Shown here piece after piece: positions 18,772 through 31,621 of a DNA stretch of 64,000 bases. Within the stretch, counting starts at the first letter, position 1. The number at the start of each line of letters is the position of its first letter. Source of the stretch: Eutreptiella sp. 'Long Island Sound 2002'. Taxonomy: Eukaryota; Euglenozoa; Euglenophyceae; Eutreptiales; Eutreptiaceae. Under the pieces are notes generated by a model. The model was given only the letters and a program-made list of their open reading frames with translations, had not been told where the DNA came from and searched no databases. Where the stretch lies: the NCBI GenBank assembly GCA_964036045.1, contig OZ038381.1, positions 146,701,596 through 146,765,595 of the forward strand, written 5' to 3'. Position numbers and translations under genes: made by a program.

Positions 18772-19710
18772 ACATACCCTCAAAACGTGGGTCCCACCAT
18801 GGTATGCCATGCCCCTCCATGGACATAACTTCACGTTAAAAATACGTAGGAACCCAAAGAAAGTATCTATGCAACCCCAACACTCATGCGGTACACTCGA
18901 AATTCGCATTAAAATACTCGGTTGCACGATCCAAGAGTTATATATCAATTTCTACCCTCTTGACCATTATCCCTTGCTACAACGGGCAAGTGTACACACC
19001 AAAGGCGTTTGATGCTTCCTAAGTTAAGTTGAGACCAAGGCGGTTCGAACCCAATTCTCACAATTGATATTCCCCGCCGTGAGCCGGAGATATGATTCTT
19101 CAAAGTGGCCTCACGAATCACTTTTGTTTCGACTATATCTCCAAGCAAAATGAAGGACATAACAAAAGGAAGGTTGATTCCTGATCGGGGAAAAATGTAT
19201 GACCACTCGAGATTCATCATATCAAGTGCGGCGATGTCGAAGTCGAAAATCCGATTCTGAAAGTCTGAAAAAATTGGATTAATTTTGCGAGTGTATAATA
19301 TGAAAATCGCGGAGGCAACGAACCCGTTACTGATGAAATCTGACCCTTCAGCGGGGTTTCCGCCAAAATATCTGTAAATAACAGTTAACCAATCGGTTAC
19401 CGCAAAATCGCGAGCCAACTGACAGTCGCCGATACATTGACAATCAGAACGGAAGGCTGAAAAATTACGGAAACATTATGATAAAAAAACCCTGTTGATT
19501 CCTGATATTCTGGTATATAAATCTCAGCCGGCGGCGCATCGGTATTGAATATGGCCGCTCATAGCTGGAATGGCCAAACCTATCACACTATCACATCAGG
19601 TTAGGTCAGGTGGATGAGAGAGTATGATATCAGCCAATGGCGGGTTGCCGGCACAGAGATACACACCCCAAGTGACCCCAAGATGGCCACGGGGGTCCAA
19701 ACCGGCTTCA
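18772..19710 (-). repeat. 3' LTR of A, proximal part
   Basis: Matches 42,79x-43,717 (A 5' LTR) and the reverse complement of 26,144-27,09x and 36,999-37,93x (B LTRs). On the minus strand it starts TGAAGCCGG at 19,710, straight after a G6 polypurine tract. Confidence 0.9.
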
Positions 19711-20104
19711 CCCCCCTTCTCAGAGCGTTGTATCCGCTCGGAAGTCATTGAAGAGAGGACGGGAGGACCCCAATGGGCTCCAAACACCCCCCCCCCATGT
19801 CCCAAGGACACATGGAGGCCCCACACACGTCCTAGGCGTCCCCCATGCCCCAAGGGAGGGGTGAGGACACTGATTATCGTTGCCTCACGCCATATCCGGT
19901 CTCCTCTTGATCTACAACATGGACCAAGGGGATCAAAGATAGAGAAACGTCGTCGGTCGACCTAAATAAGTATACCACAGTGAAATATACATGTGGAGAT
20001 CGAGTGAAGGGGGTATACGGCGGATCAAGGCCCAAAAATCCCCGGATGCACGCCCTCACCCGTCTCCCAAGCACAAAACAAACAAAAATGCCAAGGGGGA
20101 TCCA
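19711..20104 (-). other. 3' UTR and polypurine tract of A
   Basis: Noncoding, colinear with 36,609-36,998 of B. The minus-strand AAGGGGGG directly before the LTR is the polypurine tract. Confidence 0.75.
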
Positions 20105-23100
20105 TTACGGTGCTACTGCAGCCACCAAATGGACCAACACGTCCTTGACATCCAAAGAAATGTTCTTTTTCTTTAGATACTCCATCCAGACCGTGGTATA
20201 CCTCGGCAAAAAGCTGCTCGGAGGCTCCCACGAATCCCTGGACGCGGCGAATCCCTTCCAACGGACTTTAAAAAGCCTCCCCCCAGGCGTCCCCGGGTCC
20301 GGCTTGTCCGCCAGGATCCTCTCGGCGGTGAAGTCGTCGTCCTGACCCTCGTCGTTCGAGTCCACATCGCCGGCCGTGAACTGGAAGGTGACGGGACGTC
20401 CGCTGAGGTCTGGTGCTCTGGGAAGAAGCTGGGTATGGTCGCGGTCCAGGATCTTGTTATCCCCCACACAAACTGCGTACACATCCTGCCTTCCCTTCCG
20501 CACGATTATCCCCGGCACATACCAAGACGCCTGCCGATGCCTGGACAGGACATCCTTGTGGTGCCGCTCCACCCATACGGTGTCTTGGAGAGCATACTTC
20601 TGGAGTTTTCCTTGCTTGAAGTACTTGGCCCTCTTCTCATGCTCGTCCTGAAGTGCCTTGCACACCTTGGCCGCCGTGTCGTCTGCCTCAGCCATCATAG
20701 CTTTCGCATCCTGGGCCACTGTGCCATGGTTCAACCACGGGAGAGTGCGTGACACTCGATCCCGTAGGAACAGGATACGATGGGGCGACAGTCCAGTGGG
20801 CTCCGGAAGGTCATGGTACGCCTGGAGTACTCTCCACAGCGAATTATACCAGTTCCGGCCTGGTTCGTCGATGTGCAGCTGGCGGAACGTTTCGAACATC
20901 TGCCGCCCGGCCACCTCAGCACGGCCATTCAACCGGCTGTGGTACGCCACGGTCTTGGCATGCCGAGTCCCCATGTGCCTGCACATCGTCTTGAACCACG
21001 TCCCCACAAATTGACTGCCCCGATCGCTGCAGATGACAGCTGGGACATCAAAAATCATCAACCAATGCCTGATCATGGCATTAGCGACAGTCTTGGCCTG
21101 CAGCCCCACTCCATGCTTGTCCTTCTTGTCCTTCTTCTTGGACTTCTTGCCCGGGACCGCCACGATATACCCGCTGTGCCTATCCACCGCCAGGATGACA
21201 CAGTCGTAGGTCTCTCCTTCCACGGTGACCTCCGGCATGGCGAATACATCCATAGCCACGGACCGCATAGGGGCCTCCGGTATAGCCGTGTACACCGAGT
21301 TGCCCGCCGTGGAGTGGTTGGGGCTCTTCGTGGTCCGACACACGGCGCAGTCGCTGCAGTACTTGTCCAGGAGGGTGTAGTACCCCGGTGGGAACTTGAA
21401 GCGCCACTCCAGGTTCTGCTGCATCTTGTCCCGACCAGGATGCATGAGCTGGGCGTTATGCCAATCGTCAATGAGCTCCTCCATTCGGTTCTCAGGGACC
21501 AATAGCTTGTCCTTGAGGAACAGTTTATCCCCATCCTCGGTCAAGCCCTCGGGACATTCGTCGTCCGACGGGGCGCTCACGGCATTCCAGTACTTGCTCC
21601 AGTGCTCGGATGCCGCATAGTTATCCGACCAGTCCTCTGTGAGCACAGACCTGACTAGCTCTACAGGGGCCACCATCCATTGCTCGAGGGTTTCCTCGCG
21701 AATAGCTTGGACTCGGGCGCCCCGGAACTTGGCCAGGTCCGTACCGTTTGCCATAACCACAAAGCACTTGACCCCCTCTTGATCCATGGCCTTCTCCATC
21801 TCGATGATGCGCTTGGCCTCCTCGGTCTCCTCGGCGTCCCCATGGCTGGATATGTCCATCCAAGCCTTGCCCGTGGGGTAGGCTCATCGACTGAGGCAAT
21901 CTGCCACAGGGTTGTCCTTCCCCAGGACATAAACGACGCTGAGGTCGAACTTGGCGAATGTCTCATGCCATCAGGCCCTCTTTGCCGCCGGTCCGAGGGG
22001 GTGTCGACGTGCTCCTTGTGCCAGCTCTGCAAGGACTGATGGTCCGTACAAACCACCACCGGTTGCAATCCGATGTGGCCAGACCACTTCTGGAGCGCAC
22101 AGACAATGGCGTACGTCTCCTTCTCCCTCGTGGTCCAGGTTCGACGTTGGCCCTCGGCCAGGATCTGGCTCCAAAACGCCACGGGTACATGCGACCCGTC
22201 GTCCCGGACTTCCTCGAGGACTGCACCTACAGCATAGTCCGAGGCGTCCGTCCGTAGCACGAATCCTTTGTCCGGGTCCACCAAGAATAGCCCCAGCTGC
22301 CCGAGGAGTCGCTCCTTCAGGCGGCTGAACGCATCTTCGGCCTCAGGGGTCCAGGCAAGCTTCTTCTTGCTCCCCTTCCGGCCATCGAACTTGCCCACCT
22401 GCAGCATTTTGTGCAGTGGCCCCGACAGTTCTGCATACATCCGGACATAGCCCGAACAGTAGTTGCAGAACCCCATGAAGGATCGGAGTTCGCTGATGGT
22501 CTGGGGTTTCTCCCAGTGGTGCAGGGACGCCAGCTTCCCAGGCATGGGACGGCGTTGCCCGTGACCAACCACGTGACCCGCGAACTCCACTTCCTTCACG
22601 AAGCGTGAGGCTTTGGTGGGCTTGCACACCATGTTGTGCTTGTCCAGCTCGCTAAGCACTCGGCGCAGATCCTTCTCATGCGCCTCGATGAGCTCGTCCT
22701 CAGTCATGTCCTCCGTGCCGGACCCGATGATGATGTCATCCACAAAGGGGTCGGCACAGTCCCGGACAGGACCGAGTAGGTCCTCCATCATGCGCTGGAA
22801 AGCGGCGTTGCCATTCTTGGCGCCCATAGGCACCACTTTCCACTGCATGGGCCCCAGCGGCGTCGACATCGCTGTGCAGGGCCTGGAGTCCGGCCGTAGC
22901 GGCATCTGGTGATAGCCGTGTTTCAGGTCTAACACCGTAAAGATCCGCTTTTTCTGTTGCTTTTGGAGGATGGTGTCGATCAGAGGAAGCGAGTACGAGT
23001 GGTGCTCAGTTTGCTCGTTCAAACCCCTGTAATCCACCACCATCCTCCACTCGCCCTTCTCCTTCTTGGGCACGATAAAGGCGGGGCTGGCCCACTCACT

Positions 23101-25082
23101 GTTGGAGGGTTCGATCCAGCCCCGCTCAATAAACTCGGCCAACAACTTCTTCATGGCCTTGGCCCGATCGCCCTGAAGTTGGTACTCCCGATGACGATAG
23201 ATCTTGGGGTTCGGCTTCAGCTTGATCTTCGCTGTGCCAAACCTCCCTGGATCTGGAGGGTTCTTGTTGGTGACGCCACTGAATAGCCGCGGATAGGCAT
23301 TGATCAGCCTCTCCTTCAGCTTGGCGACCTTCGGGTTCTCCTGAGCCTCTTCAGCCGCTTGCTTCGGTATCGATACAACCGACCGCACTGCGGTATACGC
23401 CTCTTCTGGGTCCGAGTCCGACTTCTCCTCGTCCGATATGCCGTGTTCATCGCTGTGGGGTGCACTTCCCACCGATAATCTTCGGAAATTTGCAGCATCG
23501 GCCGAGTTCTTGTCGCTACCGGCCCCCATTCTTGGAAAATACCACGTCGGCGGGTCCGACCCAACCGGACCATCGTATTGGTCCGTGATGTGATCAATGA
23601 CCTTCGCCACGAACTGATCCTTCTCGTACTTGCCAACATCTTGTCATCCCAACAATGCGGAGATGCGACCATGGCCCGCTTCTTCTTGGCTGCCACCCGG
23701 TCGTGCATCCCCATCCGCATGTAGTTGACAACGTGGTCGATGTTGGCGTGGGACAGGACGTCAATGCCATCAATTGGCTGATCCATCCCCTCCTTGGGCT
23801 CAAACATGACCCGCATGGGCACCGCCTCAACCCTACGGATGAATGCTTCATCACCCGTGGGCTGGGCTTGCGCCCCATCCACCAGGAAAGCCTTGGTACC
23901 CCACGCTTGACCCGGGGAGGGCATTGATACACCCTTGGCGTCGATGAACAACTACTCCTCTGGCCCGAATGACATCTCGTTCAGGGTGATGGAGTCCAGC
24001 GTCGACTTGGAACCCTCCAGCGGACATGGGGTGGATCCTATGCCGGTTATGACCAGGATCCCCTTCGCCCTATCCGCGACGATCTTCTCCACCGTACGTC
24101 TGGTATTGTCCAGGGAGCCATGCCAATACATGGGCCCCCACTCCTTCAAACCCGAATGCCTGTGCCAGGCTGAGTCTCCTCGATGCCAATGCTGCCTACA
24201 CTTCCGCAAAAGTGGGGCATCCCGGGAAGCGAAGACGTCCGTCTCGGGCGCTTCGGCTCCCAGCGTCTGGATCATCCTGTCATACACCTGCGGCGCCATT
24301 CCATACTCCGTGAGCTGAACTCCGCGGTCTCCTCTGGACTTGGCACCCACAGCTTGCACCGCTCGGACGATCCGCTCCTCTTCCTGAGCATTCTATTTGG
24401 ATGATCCGCATGCATAATCCGTGGACAGCCATGTGAGGCATTCATCATCCTTCCGGACCAGCGTTGCGCGATGGGGAAGGGCTCCAATGGCATTTGCCAC
24501 CATGAAGTCATACCCCATGATCATATCCCAATCTGTAATGTCGGCCACATAGAAGTTCCCGGACAGAGTGCTTCTCTTCGCCACATCGGGGCGGTTCAAG
24601 CGCTCATGCTCCCAGAATTCCATACTGATAGTGGCCTCATGGGTGCCACCACCCATAATCTCTCCATTGGCAACCTTCAGGCGTACCGGTCTACGGCTGG
24701 GCTGCAGGGATTCTTCCTTGAACAACCCTCTCCGGACCAGGCTCACCTGGGCATCCGTATCCACCAAAACATCCACCACCAAATCCTCTTGTCCGCACCG
24801 TACACGCACCTTCAAGTGCAACTGCCGCTCGTCACCATGCGGTGTATGGACGACTCTCACGGCATGCAACTCTAGCACATCTGGGTGCATACGGACTTCG
24901 AGGGTATGGTCACGGATGGTGTAGATCTTGGGCTGGTCTTGCCCGTCCACGGGGCTCTCTGTGGTCGCTCCTTCCTTCTTGCCACGTCCCTTGCCCACAT
25001 ACACTTCCCTTGGCAGGGCGCTCCAGGGGCTGGGGGTGGCGAAATGCAGTGGTTTTGGCTCTTCTGGAGCCTTCTTCGGCAC
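20105..25082 (-). pseudogene. pol: A pol (protease to chromodomain), decayed
   Basis: Homologous along its length to B pol. Defects relative to B: TAG at 24,393 (a Trp position in B), TAG at 23,952 (a Glu position), a frameshift near 23,640 and another near 21,995. Retained features include the protease-like DTDA motif, RT (VDDIIIGS), RNase H (TDASDYAVG), integrase HHCC and DDE, and a chromodomain (FKVRWKGFAASRDSWEP) ending in TAA at 20,105. The chromodomain here is in frame with integrase, which shows what B lost through its 36,44x frameshift. The copy is non-functional. Confidence 0.85.
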
Positions 25083-25163
25083 CAGATGTGCCTTCGCTTT
25101 CTCTGGGATTCCACTGATTTTTGGAGGAGAGACCTCCGAGGTCCCACTCCCGTGGGGGCTCCT

Positions 25164-26143
25164 CTAGACATGGCCTGCCGCAGCTCCCTCCTGCTGCGAT
25201 CCGCTCAGACTTTGTCCACCACGTTGCTGGGCTTTGAGTTCCTCCAACGTCCTCAAAATGTCCTCAGCAACCTCCTCGATCGACCTCATGCGTCGGTCTG
25301 GGCCGGGTCCTCCACCATAGCCTTTTCCTCCGCCTTTCCCTTGGCCCTTTCCTTGGCCTTTTCCACCGTCTCCGCCCTTTGCCTTCCAATCGGCAATCCG
25401 TTGCTCCTTGGGCTTCCTGTCGGGATGGGCGGCGAAGTAGGTCTTCTTGTCCTCCTCATATACCTTGCAATGCCGGTGGTCATGTGCATGGTTGTTCCCC
25501 TTGCCGTAGCAGACCCAGCAACCGGTGTGCTGCGATCTGTACTCGCGGAACCAGAGCGGTGGGTTCCCGATCCTCTGCGGTTCTCTGCGGTTCTTGTCCT
25601 GGGGTCCAGGCGGTTCCACCTGGACCTGTCCTGCCCATTCTCCTTCATGTTGTGCGCTACGAACGCGAAGAAGTGGGCTTCTTCATGATCCTCTGGGGTG
25701 GTCGCGGTGCAGAGATCTTGGCCGCTTCCACTCCCTTCCTCCGCGGTGCCAACCGTGTACCCCTTGACCTCTCGCTGGTGGCGATCATCTCGATGACCTC
25801 GATGTCCTTGGCCTTGTGGATCCTGCACGTGGGCCTCGTTCTTGGCGTTGAGCTTCAGTTCCACCGTGATGTACTTCACGATCTCGTCCAGGCTCATGCG
25901 GGCGAAGATGACCTGCATCCTCAGCTGCTCTTCGCGCCTCCACTCCACGTTGTTGAGGCGCATCAACCTTTGCCCCATGGTGTCGCTGAATACCTTCAGG
26001 TAGACGGCGTTCTTCAACCCCATCATTCGGCTGGTCTCGCCGAGGTTTCGCCGGAAAAACTCCATTATTCCGGCGTGGGTATCCTCCGATGCCATGATCC
26101 GTACGGCCACGCGCGTCTTTGCTCTCTTCTTCTCCTCATCCTC
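25164..26143 (-). pseudogene. gag: A gag, C-terminal half
   Basis: It begins exactly where B ends the other half (39,358) and continues to TAG at 25,164. A frameshift lies near 25,620. The nucleocapsid part has CWVCYGKGNNHAHDHRHC, a CCHC-like knuckle with long spacing, then a Gly/Lys-rich tail. The TAG is followed in the same frame by an open run into pol (25,082), with no other stop between. Confidence 0.8.
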
Positions 26144-28509
26144 TGAAGCCGGATCGGACCCCCGTGGCCATCTTTGGGTCACTTGCGGTGTGTATCCATG
26201 TACCCGCAAGCCGCCATTGGCTGATATCATACTCTCTCATCCACCTGAACTAACCCGATGTGATAGTGTGATAGGTTTGGCCATTCCGGCTATGAGCGGC
26301 CATACTCAGTACCAAGGCGCCGCCAGCTGAGATTTATATATCGGAATATCAGGAATCAACAGGGTTTTTTTATCATAATGTTTCCGTAATTTTTCAGCCT
26401 TCCGTTCGGATTGTCAATGTATCGGCGACTGTCAGTTGGCTCGCGATTTTGCGGTAACCGATTGGTTAACTGTTATTTACAGATATTTTGGCGGAAACCC
26501 CGATGAAGGGTCAGATTTCATCAGTAAAGGGTTCGTTGCTTCCGCAATTTTCATATTATACACTCTCGAAATTAATCCGATTTTTTCAGACTTCCAGAAT
26601 CGGATTTTCGACTTTGACATCGCCGCACTCGATATGATGAATTTCGAGTGGTCATACATTTTTCCCCGATCACGAATCAACCTTCCTTTTGTTGTGCCCT
26701 TCATTTTGCATGGAGATATAGTCCAAACAAAAGTGATTCGTGAGGCCACTTTGAAGAATCATATCTCCGGCTCACGGCGAGGAATACCAGTTTGGAGAAT
26801 TGGGTTGAGACTGCCTTGGTCTTAACTTAATTTGGGTAGCATCAAACGCCTTTGGTGTGTACACATGCCCGGTATAGCAAGGGATAATGGTCAAGAGGGT
26901 AGAAAGTGATATATAACTCTTGGACCGTGCAACCGAATATTTTAATGCGAATTCCGAGTGTACCGCATGAGTGTTGGGGTTGCATAGATACTTTCCTTGG
27001 GTTCCTACGTATTTTTAACGTGAAGTTATGTCCATGGAGGGGCATGGCATACCATGGTGGGAGCCACGTTTTGAGGGTATGTGTTATATGCATGGTATGT
27101 GCTTCGATATGCTCACGCCCATGATATATATCTCCGTTTGTAGGAAGATATATGGAGTCAGACGTGGCAAGGGCTTTGCCCATGTCCCAATGGTGAACTC
27201 CATAGCGCTAGACTAAGTCTACCGCTCATATAGTGCATGTGGGAGGGCTTACAGAGCGACCCACAAGCGCCATTATCAATTTTCTCATTTTCGTGGTGCG
27301 TGTTGGGAGGAGGTTCGAAGGTGTCCCTATGCGTCCGGGTGGGGATCCAAGTGGGGGGATTGTTTGCAAATGGTCCCAAGCAATTGTGTTTTGAATCATA
27401 TGTTGATACCATGGGTGACCGAAGTTATATACTATTGTAATTATCTTGAATTTGGCATTATTTGCATGTTTTTGACCTCATTTTATGCTCGTTTTTGTGT
27501 TCTGTGTGCTCAACTGGTCGGCTAACAGTAAAGTGCCTAGATATCCGTGAACTATGGTATGTTGGTTATATGTTGGCATATGCTTTGGTGTTGTACCTCA
27601 CCATATGCCGGATCACGGAGTCACTTTGGCGTGGCACACGAGGCCTCACAAAATTAGGTCTCAAATTCATGAGTTGACTTGTGAAGCATGTCATGTACAT
27701 AACTGGAGGGGTCTTGGAGCCAATGATGGAATACTTTTGGGCATGGACGTTTGGTCTATATCACCCTTGTATATTACCTTCCGGTTTGACACATGCATGG
27801 AGCATTTGGATATTTGCCGTATGCATTTTTGAGTATATAATTGATTTTGGGCATAATGGTGTGATTTGCCTGATTTTGCCATGTTTTGAGGTCATCTTCA
27901 TGGGGCAGTTCTCCAAGCCCAATCGCCTCCAAGTCCAACCAAGCTTATGTCAGGGTTGGGCATGGTCCCGAGTGCCACTCTAGGCCATGACACGCCACCT
28001 CCCCTATTGGGCTAGGATTTAGAGGCTTGGGAGTGAACACATTTTTGGGGTTTATGTAGTGACTTTTGGCACATGGCAGTTAGACATCGTATTGGACTAG
28101 GTTCAGGGCATCATGTTGGTGAGTCAAGGGAAGGTCTTGAGTCCAGGGAATGAGGGGTCTATGGCTGTGAGTGTGTATGTTTCTATCTTTCCCCAACTTT
28201 GCTTTATTTGTGTTCATATGCCAATTTCAGGGCTTTCCTCTTTGGTGCAATTCTTGTACATGCCCGCCACCGTGGGACGACCAGTGTGCTGAACGGAAGC
28301 CCGCAGCGTGGATTGGATTGTGGATTGGGATATTGCTGTATTTGTGGGATCTGGTTGCTGTTCAGGGTTGAAAGAGGATTGTATTTTCTATTTTTCTGGA
28401 TTTTGGACCCTGGATTTTGAGGAATGCAATCGCTGATCAGGAGCAAGTGAGCAGGGGTGACAGGCGGAAGCGGCACAGCAGGGGCCGGTCCTGGTAGGGA
28501 CCTTCTTTA
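26144..28509 (+). repeat. 5' LTR of B
   Basis: About 2,366 bp, from TGAAGCCGG to CTTCTTTA. It matches 36,999-39,357 with scattered substitutions. It is unusually long for a gypsy LTR and contains only short, poorly supported ORFs. Confidence 0.9.
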
Positions 28510-28521
28510 TGGTAGCAGAGG
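28510..28521 (+). other. Primer-binding site of B (iMet tRNA)
   Basis: TGGTAGCAGAGG begins at the base after the LTR. It is the full complement of CCTCTGCTACCA, the 3' end of initiator-Met tRNA in many eukaryotes. Confidence 0.9.
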
Positions 28522-28729
28522 CGTACCTGCTGCCCCTACCTACCGCCGACCCGGGGACTTGGGCCCCTATGAGCCCTGCCCAAGTACGCCCCGTGTGCGT
28601 ATTGTGGACTCGGTGGAGACCACGCCGGAGATTGGAGCCAGAGAAGAGCCGAGACACTCAGGAGCATGGCGAACTCCGGAAGTTGTATCCCGAAGAGAAG
28701 GACGACGTTCGGGAAGAGGAGGACTTGAC

Positions 28730-31540
28730 ATGGAGGACCTTGTCTCCATGTGTGAGCGTCGCTGCCGAAAGGCATGCAACCTCCGATCCGCCGCGGAGGA
28801 CTCTGGGGAGACCTGCCTATCAGGCAGCAGTGGAGGACGGGCCCGGCGCTACCGGAAGCGCGGGTCACCCAAGCCCGCGGCAGGGGACGCCGGGGCTATG
28901 GATACGGACCCCAGCCTGGTCAGGCTGTGGGACTCCGAGGGGCACTCCGAGGGCTATCGGACAGCCTATGAGCAACCTTCGGAGTTGGAGGAGACGGCCA
29001 GACCGCCCACAAGGGCGAACACGGCCCCAGAACCCAGCCTGGAGCATGACGCCGAGGCGTTGGAGAGGCCCGCCAGAGCCAGGACGGCGCCTGTGGCCCG
29101 GCACACGGAGCCAACGCAGGATAGCATGGGCGACACACCCATGGCGGAGGAGTCCGAGGCGCCGGGAACCGCGGGATGCGCCGGATCAGGTGGAAAGCAC
29201 GCTGAGTGCCACTGCGAGCACGTGTCCTTCCTCATGGGCAAGTACCCAAAGATGGGGATGGACGCCATCGTGCACCGCCTCGACCGCCTGGACAACGCGA
29301 AGGACGGCCTAGAGGAGGACGTCGCCGGGTTCCTGGATGACCAGTCGGCCGCGGAGAGAGACATTGCGGAGCTGCTAGCGGAACGGGACCGGTACCGGGA
29401 GAATCTGGAGCTGGCCCTGCAGAAGCAGCAGCGAGTGGTCGACAGCCTCCTCCACCTAGTGGAGGACATGTCGGGACGCCTGAAAAGGCTAGAGGAGCGA
29501 AAGCCCCTCACCTTGGGTCCGGAGCTCCCGGCAAAGCCGGCAGCGGCAGAGCTGCTGGAGCGGGTTAAGACCCTCAGGAGCGCAATGGATAAACCCATGG
29601 GCGGCCCTGCAGAGGCACCCTACGCGCCTCCGCGTGTAGACCCAGGTGCGCTGCCGTTTGTTCCCATGTTCAGCGAATCCACAATGCACGGGGAACACAC
29701 GGCACCGGCTGGGTCCATGCGGGAAGGGCAGGCAACCACGGACCCGAGGAGCCTGACGGTACAGATGTCCCATGCCGCCCAGGATCTACCAACCACTACG
29801 ACTGCCCATGCAGTTTATGCGGAAGAGGAGATCCAGAGCAAGACCATGCAGGGGCGAATCATGGGAAGTGCCGACAGACATGGTCGAGGCCACCCGAGCG
29901 GAAACCTGTGGGTAAAGGACGCCAATACGGGGATATGGACAGCCGGTGGAGCAAGTCCTTCCCGCTTTCCAAACCCCATGGGTTCAGACCCAACCGGACC
30001 GCACTCCATGGAGGAGAGGGACGTACGGGGAGTGTACTCACAACCCCCGGCCACAGGTGGTATCCGTCTTGATGGAGTGGTGGCTGCGGACATCGGAGAC
30101 GCCATCAGGATTGATGACCTCAGGGGAATCAAAATCCCCTACTACGATCGCAACCCCTCCAACCTGGATGATTTCATCCTGGATTGGGAGGACTTCGCCG
30201 AGGAGGTCGTCGGCGAGATGAGGGGAACGCCAAGGGACAAATGGGTATGTCAGACATTCCCACACAGGCTGGCGCAGGACCTGAAGGAGGAGCTCAGGGA
30301 TCAGATCCGTGAGGGATTGATCCAGACGGAGCAGGCCTGTCACCAGTGGCTGGAGGACGAGGAGCGAGTGGACGCCCCAAACCAGAAGTTGGAGGACTTC
30401 TGGTCCATTCCGCTGCTGCTGGAGCGCGGGGAACTGAGGGTCCGAGAATGGAATCGGTACGTCCGCAAGTACCGAAGAAGCCTCAAGCTGGTGGAGGACT
30501 GGAATGAGGCCAGTGAGATTCGACACTTGCTGAAGGACGTCCTCCCCGGGCACTGGAAGAGAAGAGTGGAGGATGAGGAGAAGAAGAGAGCAAAGAAGCG
30601 CGTGGCCGTACGGATCATGGCATCGGAGGACACCCACGCCGGAATAATGGAGTTCTTCCGGCCAAACCTCGGCGAGCCCAGCCGAATGATGGGGTTGAAG
30701 AACGCCGTCTACGTGGAGGTATTCGGCGACACCATGGGGCAAAGGCTGATGCGCCTCAACAACGTGGAGTGGAGGCGGGGAGAGCCACTGAGGATGCAGG
30801 TCATCTTCGCCCGCATGAGCCTGGACGAGATCGTGAAGTACATCACGGTGGAGCTGAAGCTCAACGCCAAGAACGAGGCCCACGTGCAGGATCGACAAGG
30901 TCATGGACAACAAGGCCACCGAGATGACCGCCATCATCGGGAGATTCACGAGGACACGGCCAACTCCGCGGAGAATGGTAGTGGAAGTGGCCAAGACCAC
31001 TGGACCGGGTCCCGGGAGGATCATGAGGAGGCCCATTCCTTCGCGTTAATGGCGCACAACGTGAGGGACTATGGGCAGGATCGGTCCAGATGGAACCGGG
31101 TGGGGCCCAAGAAGGGCAAAGAGCCAAGGAGGATCGGGAACCCACCGCTCTCGTTCCAGGAGTACAGGTCTCAGCACGACGGGTGCTTGGTCTGTTATGG
31201 CAAGGGAAACAACCATGCACACGACCACCGTCAGTACAAGGTGTATGAGGCGGACAAGAAGGCCTACTTCGCCGCCCACCCCGAGGAGAAGCCCAAGGAG
31301 CAGCGGATTGCCGATTGGAAGGCGAAGGGCGGAGACGGGGGAAAAGGCAAAGGCAGAGGCCAAGGAAAAGGCGGAGGAAGAGGCTATGTTGGTGGACCTG
31401 GCCAAGACCGACGAGTGAGGTCGATCGAGGAGGTTGCTGAGGACATGTTGAGGACGTTGGAGGAACTCAAAGCCCAGCAACGTGGTGGGCAAAGTCCTGG
31501 CGGATCGCAGCCGGAAGGGGCTGCGGGAAGTCAAGTCTAG
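28730..31540 (+). CDS. gag: B gag polyprotein
   Basis: The frame is open from the LTR, but the first in-frame ATG is 28,730; the same Met (MEDL..SMCER) is conserved in A. The order is an acidic, Pro-rich N-terminus, a predicted coiled coil at about 29,276-29,500 (heptad-rich LDRLDNAKDGLEE onward), a Pro-rich linker, then a capsid-like segment with DDFILDWEDFAEEV and the HLLKDVLPGHWKRR region, and a nucleocapsid with CLVCYGKGNNHAHDH and a Gly/Lys/Arg-rich tail. The final knuckle Cys seen in A is Tyr here. It would package element RNA. It ends in TAG (31,538), after which the same frame continues towards pol. Confidence 0.85.
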   Translation: MEDLVSMCERRCRKACNLRSAAEDSGETCLSGSSGGRARRYRKRGSPKPAAGDAGAMDTDPSLVRLWDSEGHSEGYRTAYEQPSELEETARPPTRANTAPEPSLEHDAEALERPARARTAPVARHTEPTQDSMGDTPMAEESEAPGTAGCAGSGGKHAECHCEHVSFLMGKYPKMGMDAIVHRLDRLDNAKDGLEEDVAGFLDDQSAAERDIAELLAERDRYRENLELALQKQQRVVDSLLHLVEDMSGRLKRLEERKPLTLGPELPAKPAAAELLERVKTLRSAMDKPMGGPAEAPYAPPRVDPGALPFVPMFSESTMHGEHTAPAGSMREGQATTDPRSLTVQMSHAAQDLPTTTTAHAVYAEEEIQSKTMQGRIMGSADRHGRGHPSGNLWVKDANTGIWTAGGASPSRFPNPMGSDPTGPHSMEERDVRGVYSQPPATGGIRLDGVVAADIGDAIRIDDLRGIKIPYYDRNPSNLDDFILDWEDFAEEVVGEMRGTPRDKWVCQTFPHRLAQDLKEELRDQIREGLIQTEQACHQWLEDEERVDAPNQKLEDFWSIPLLLERGELRVREWNRYVRKYRRSLKLVEDWNEASEIRHLLKDVLPGHWKRRVEDEEKKRAKKRVAVRIMASEDTHAGIMEFFRPNLGEPSRMMGLKNAVYVEVFGDTMGQRLMRLNNVEWRRGEPLRMQVIFARMSLDEIVKYITVELKLNAKNEAHVQDRQGHGQQGHRDDRHHREIHEDTANSAENGSGSGQDHWTGSREDHEEAHSFALMAHNVRDYGQDRSRWNRVGPKKGKEPRRIGNPPLSFQEYRSQHDGCLVCYGKGNNHAHDHRQYKVYEADKKAYFAAHPEEKPKEQRIADWKAKGGDGGKGKGRGQGKGGGRGYVGGPGQDRRVRSIEEVAEDMLRTLEELKAQQRGGQSPGGSQPEGAAGSQV

Positions 31541-31621
31541 AGGAGCCCCGACGGGAGTGGGACCTCGGAGGTCTCTCCTCCGTAAATCAGTGGAATCCCT
31601 GAGGAATCCGAGGCACATCGG
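31541..31621 (+). other. gag-pol linker of B
   Basis: In the gag and pol frame. After TAG AGG the frame reads through 14 codons to TAA (31,583), which is AAA in A, then opens into pol. In A only the TAG remains, so the TAA looks like a private mutation of B. Confidence 0.6.
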
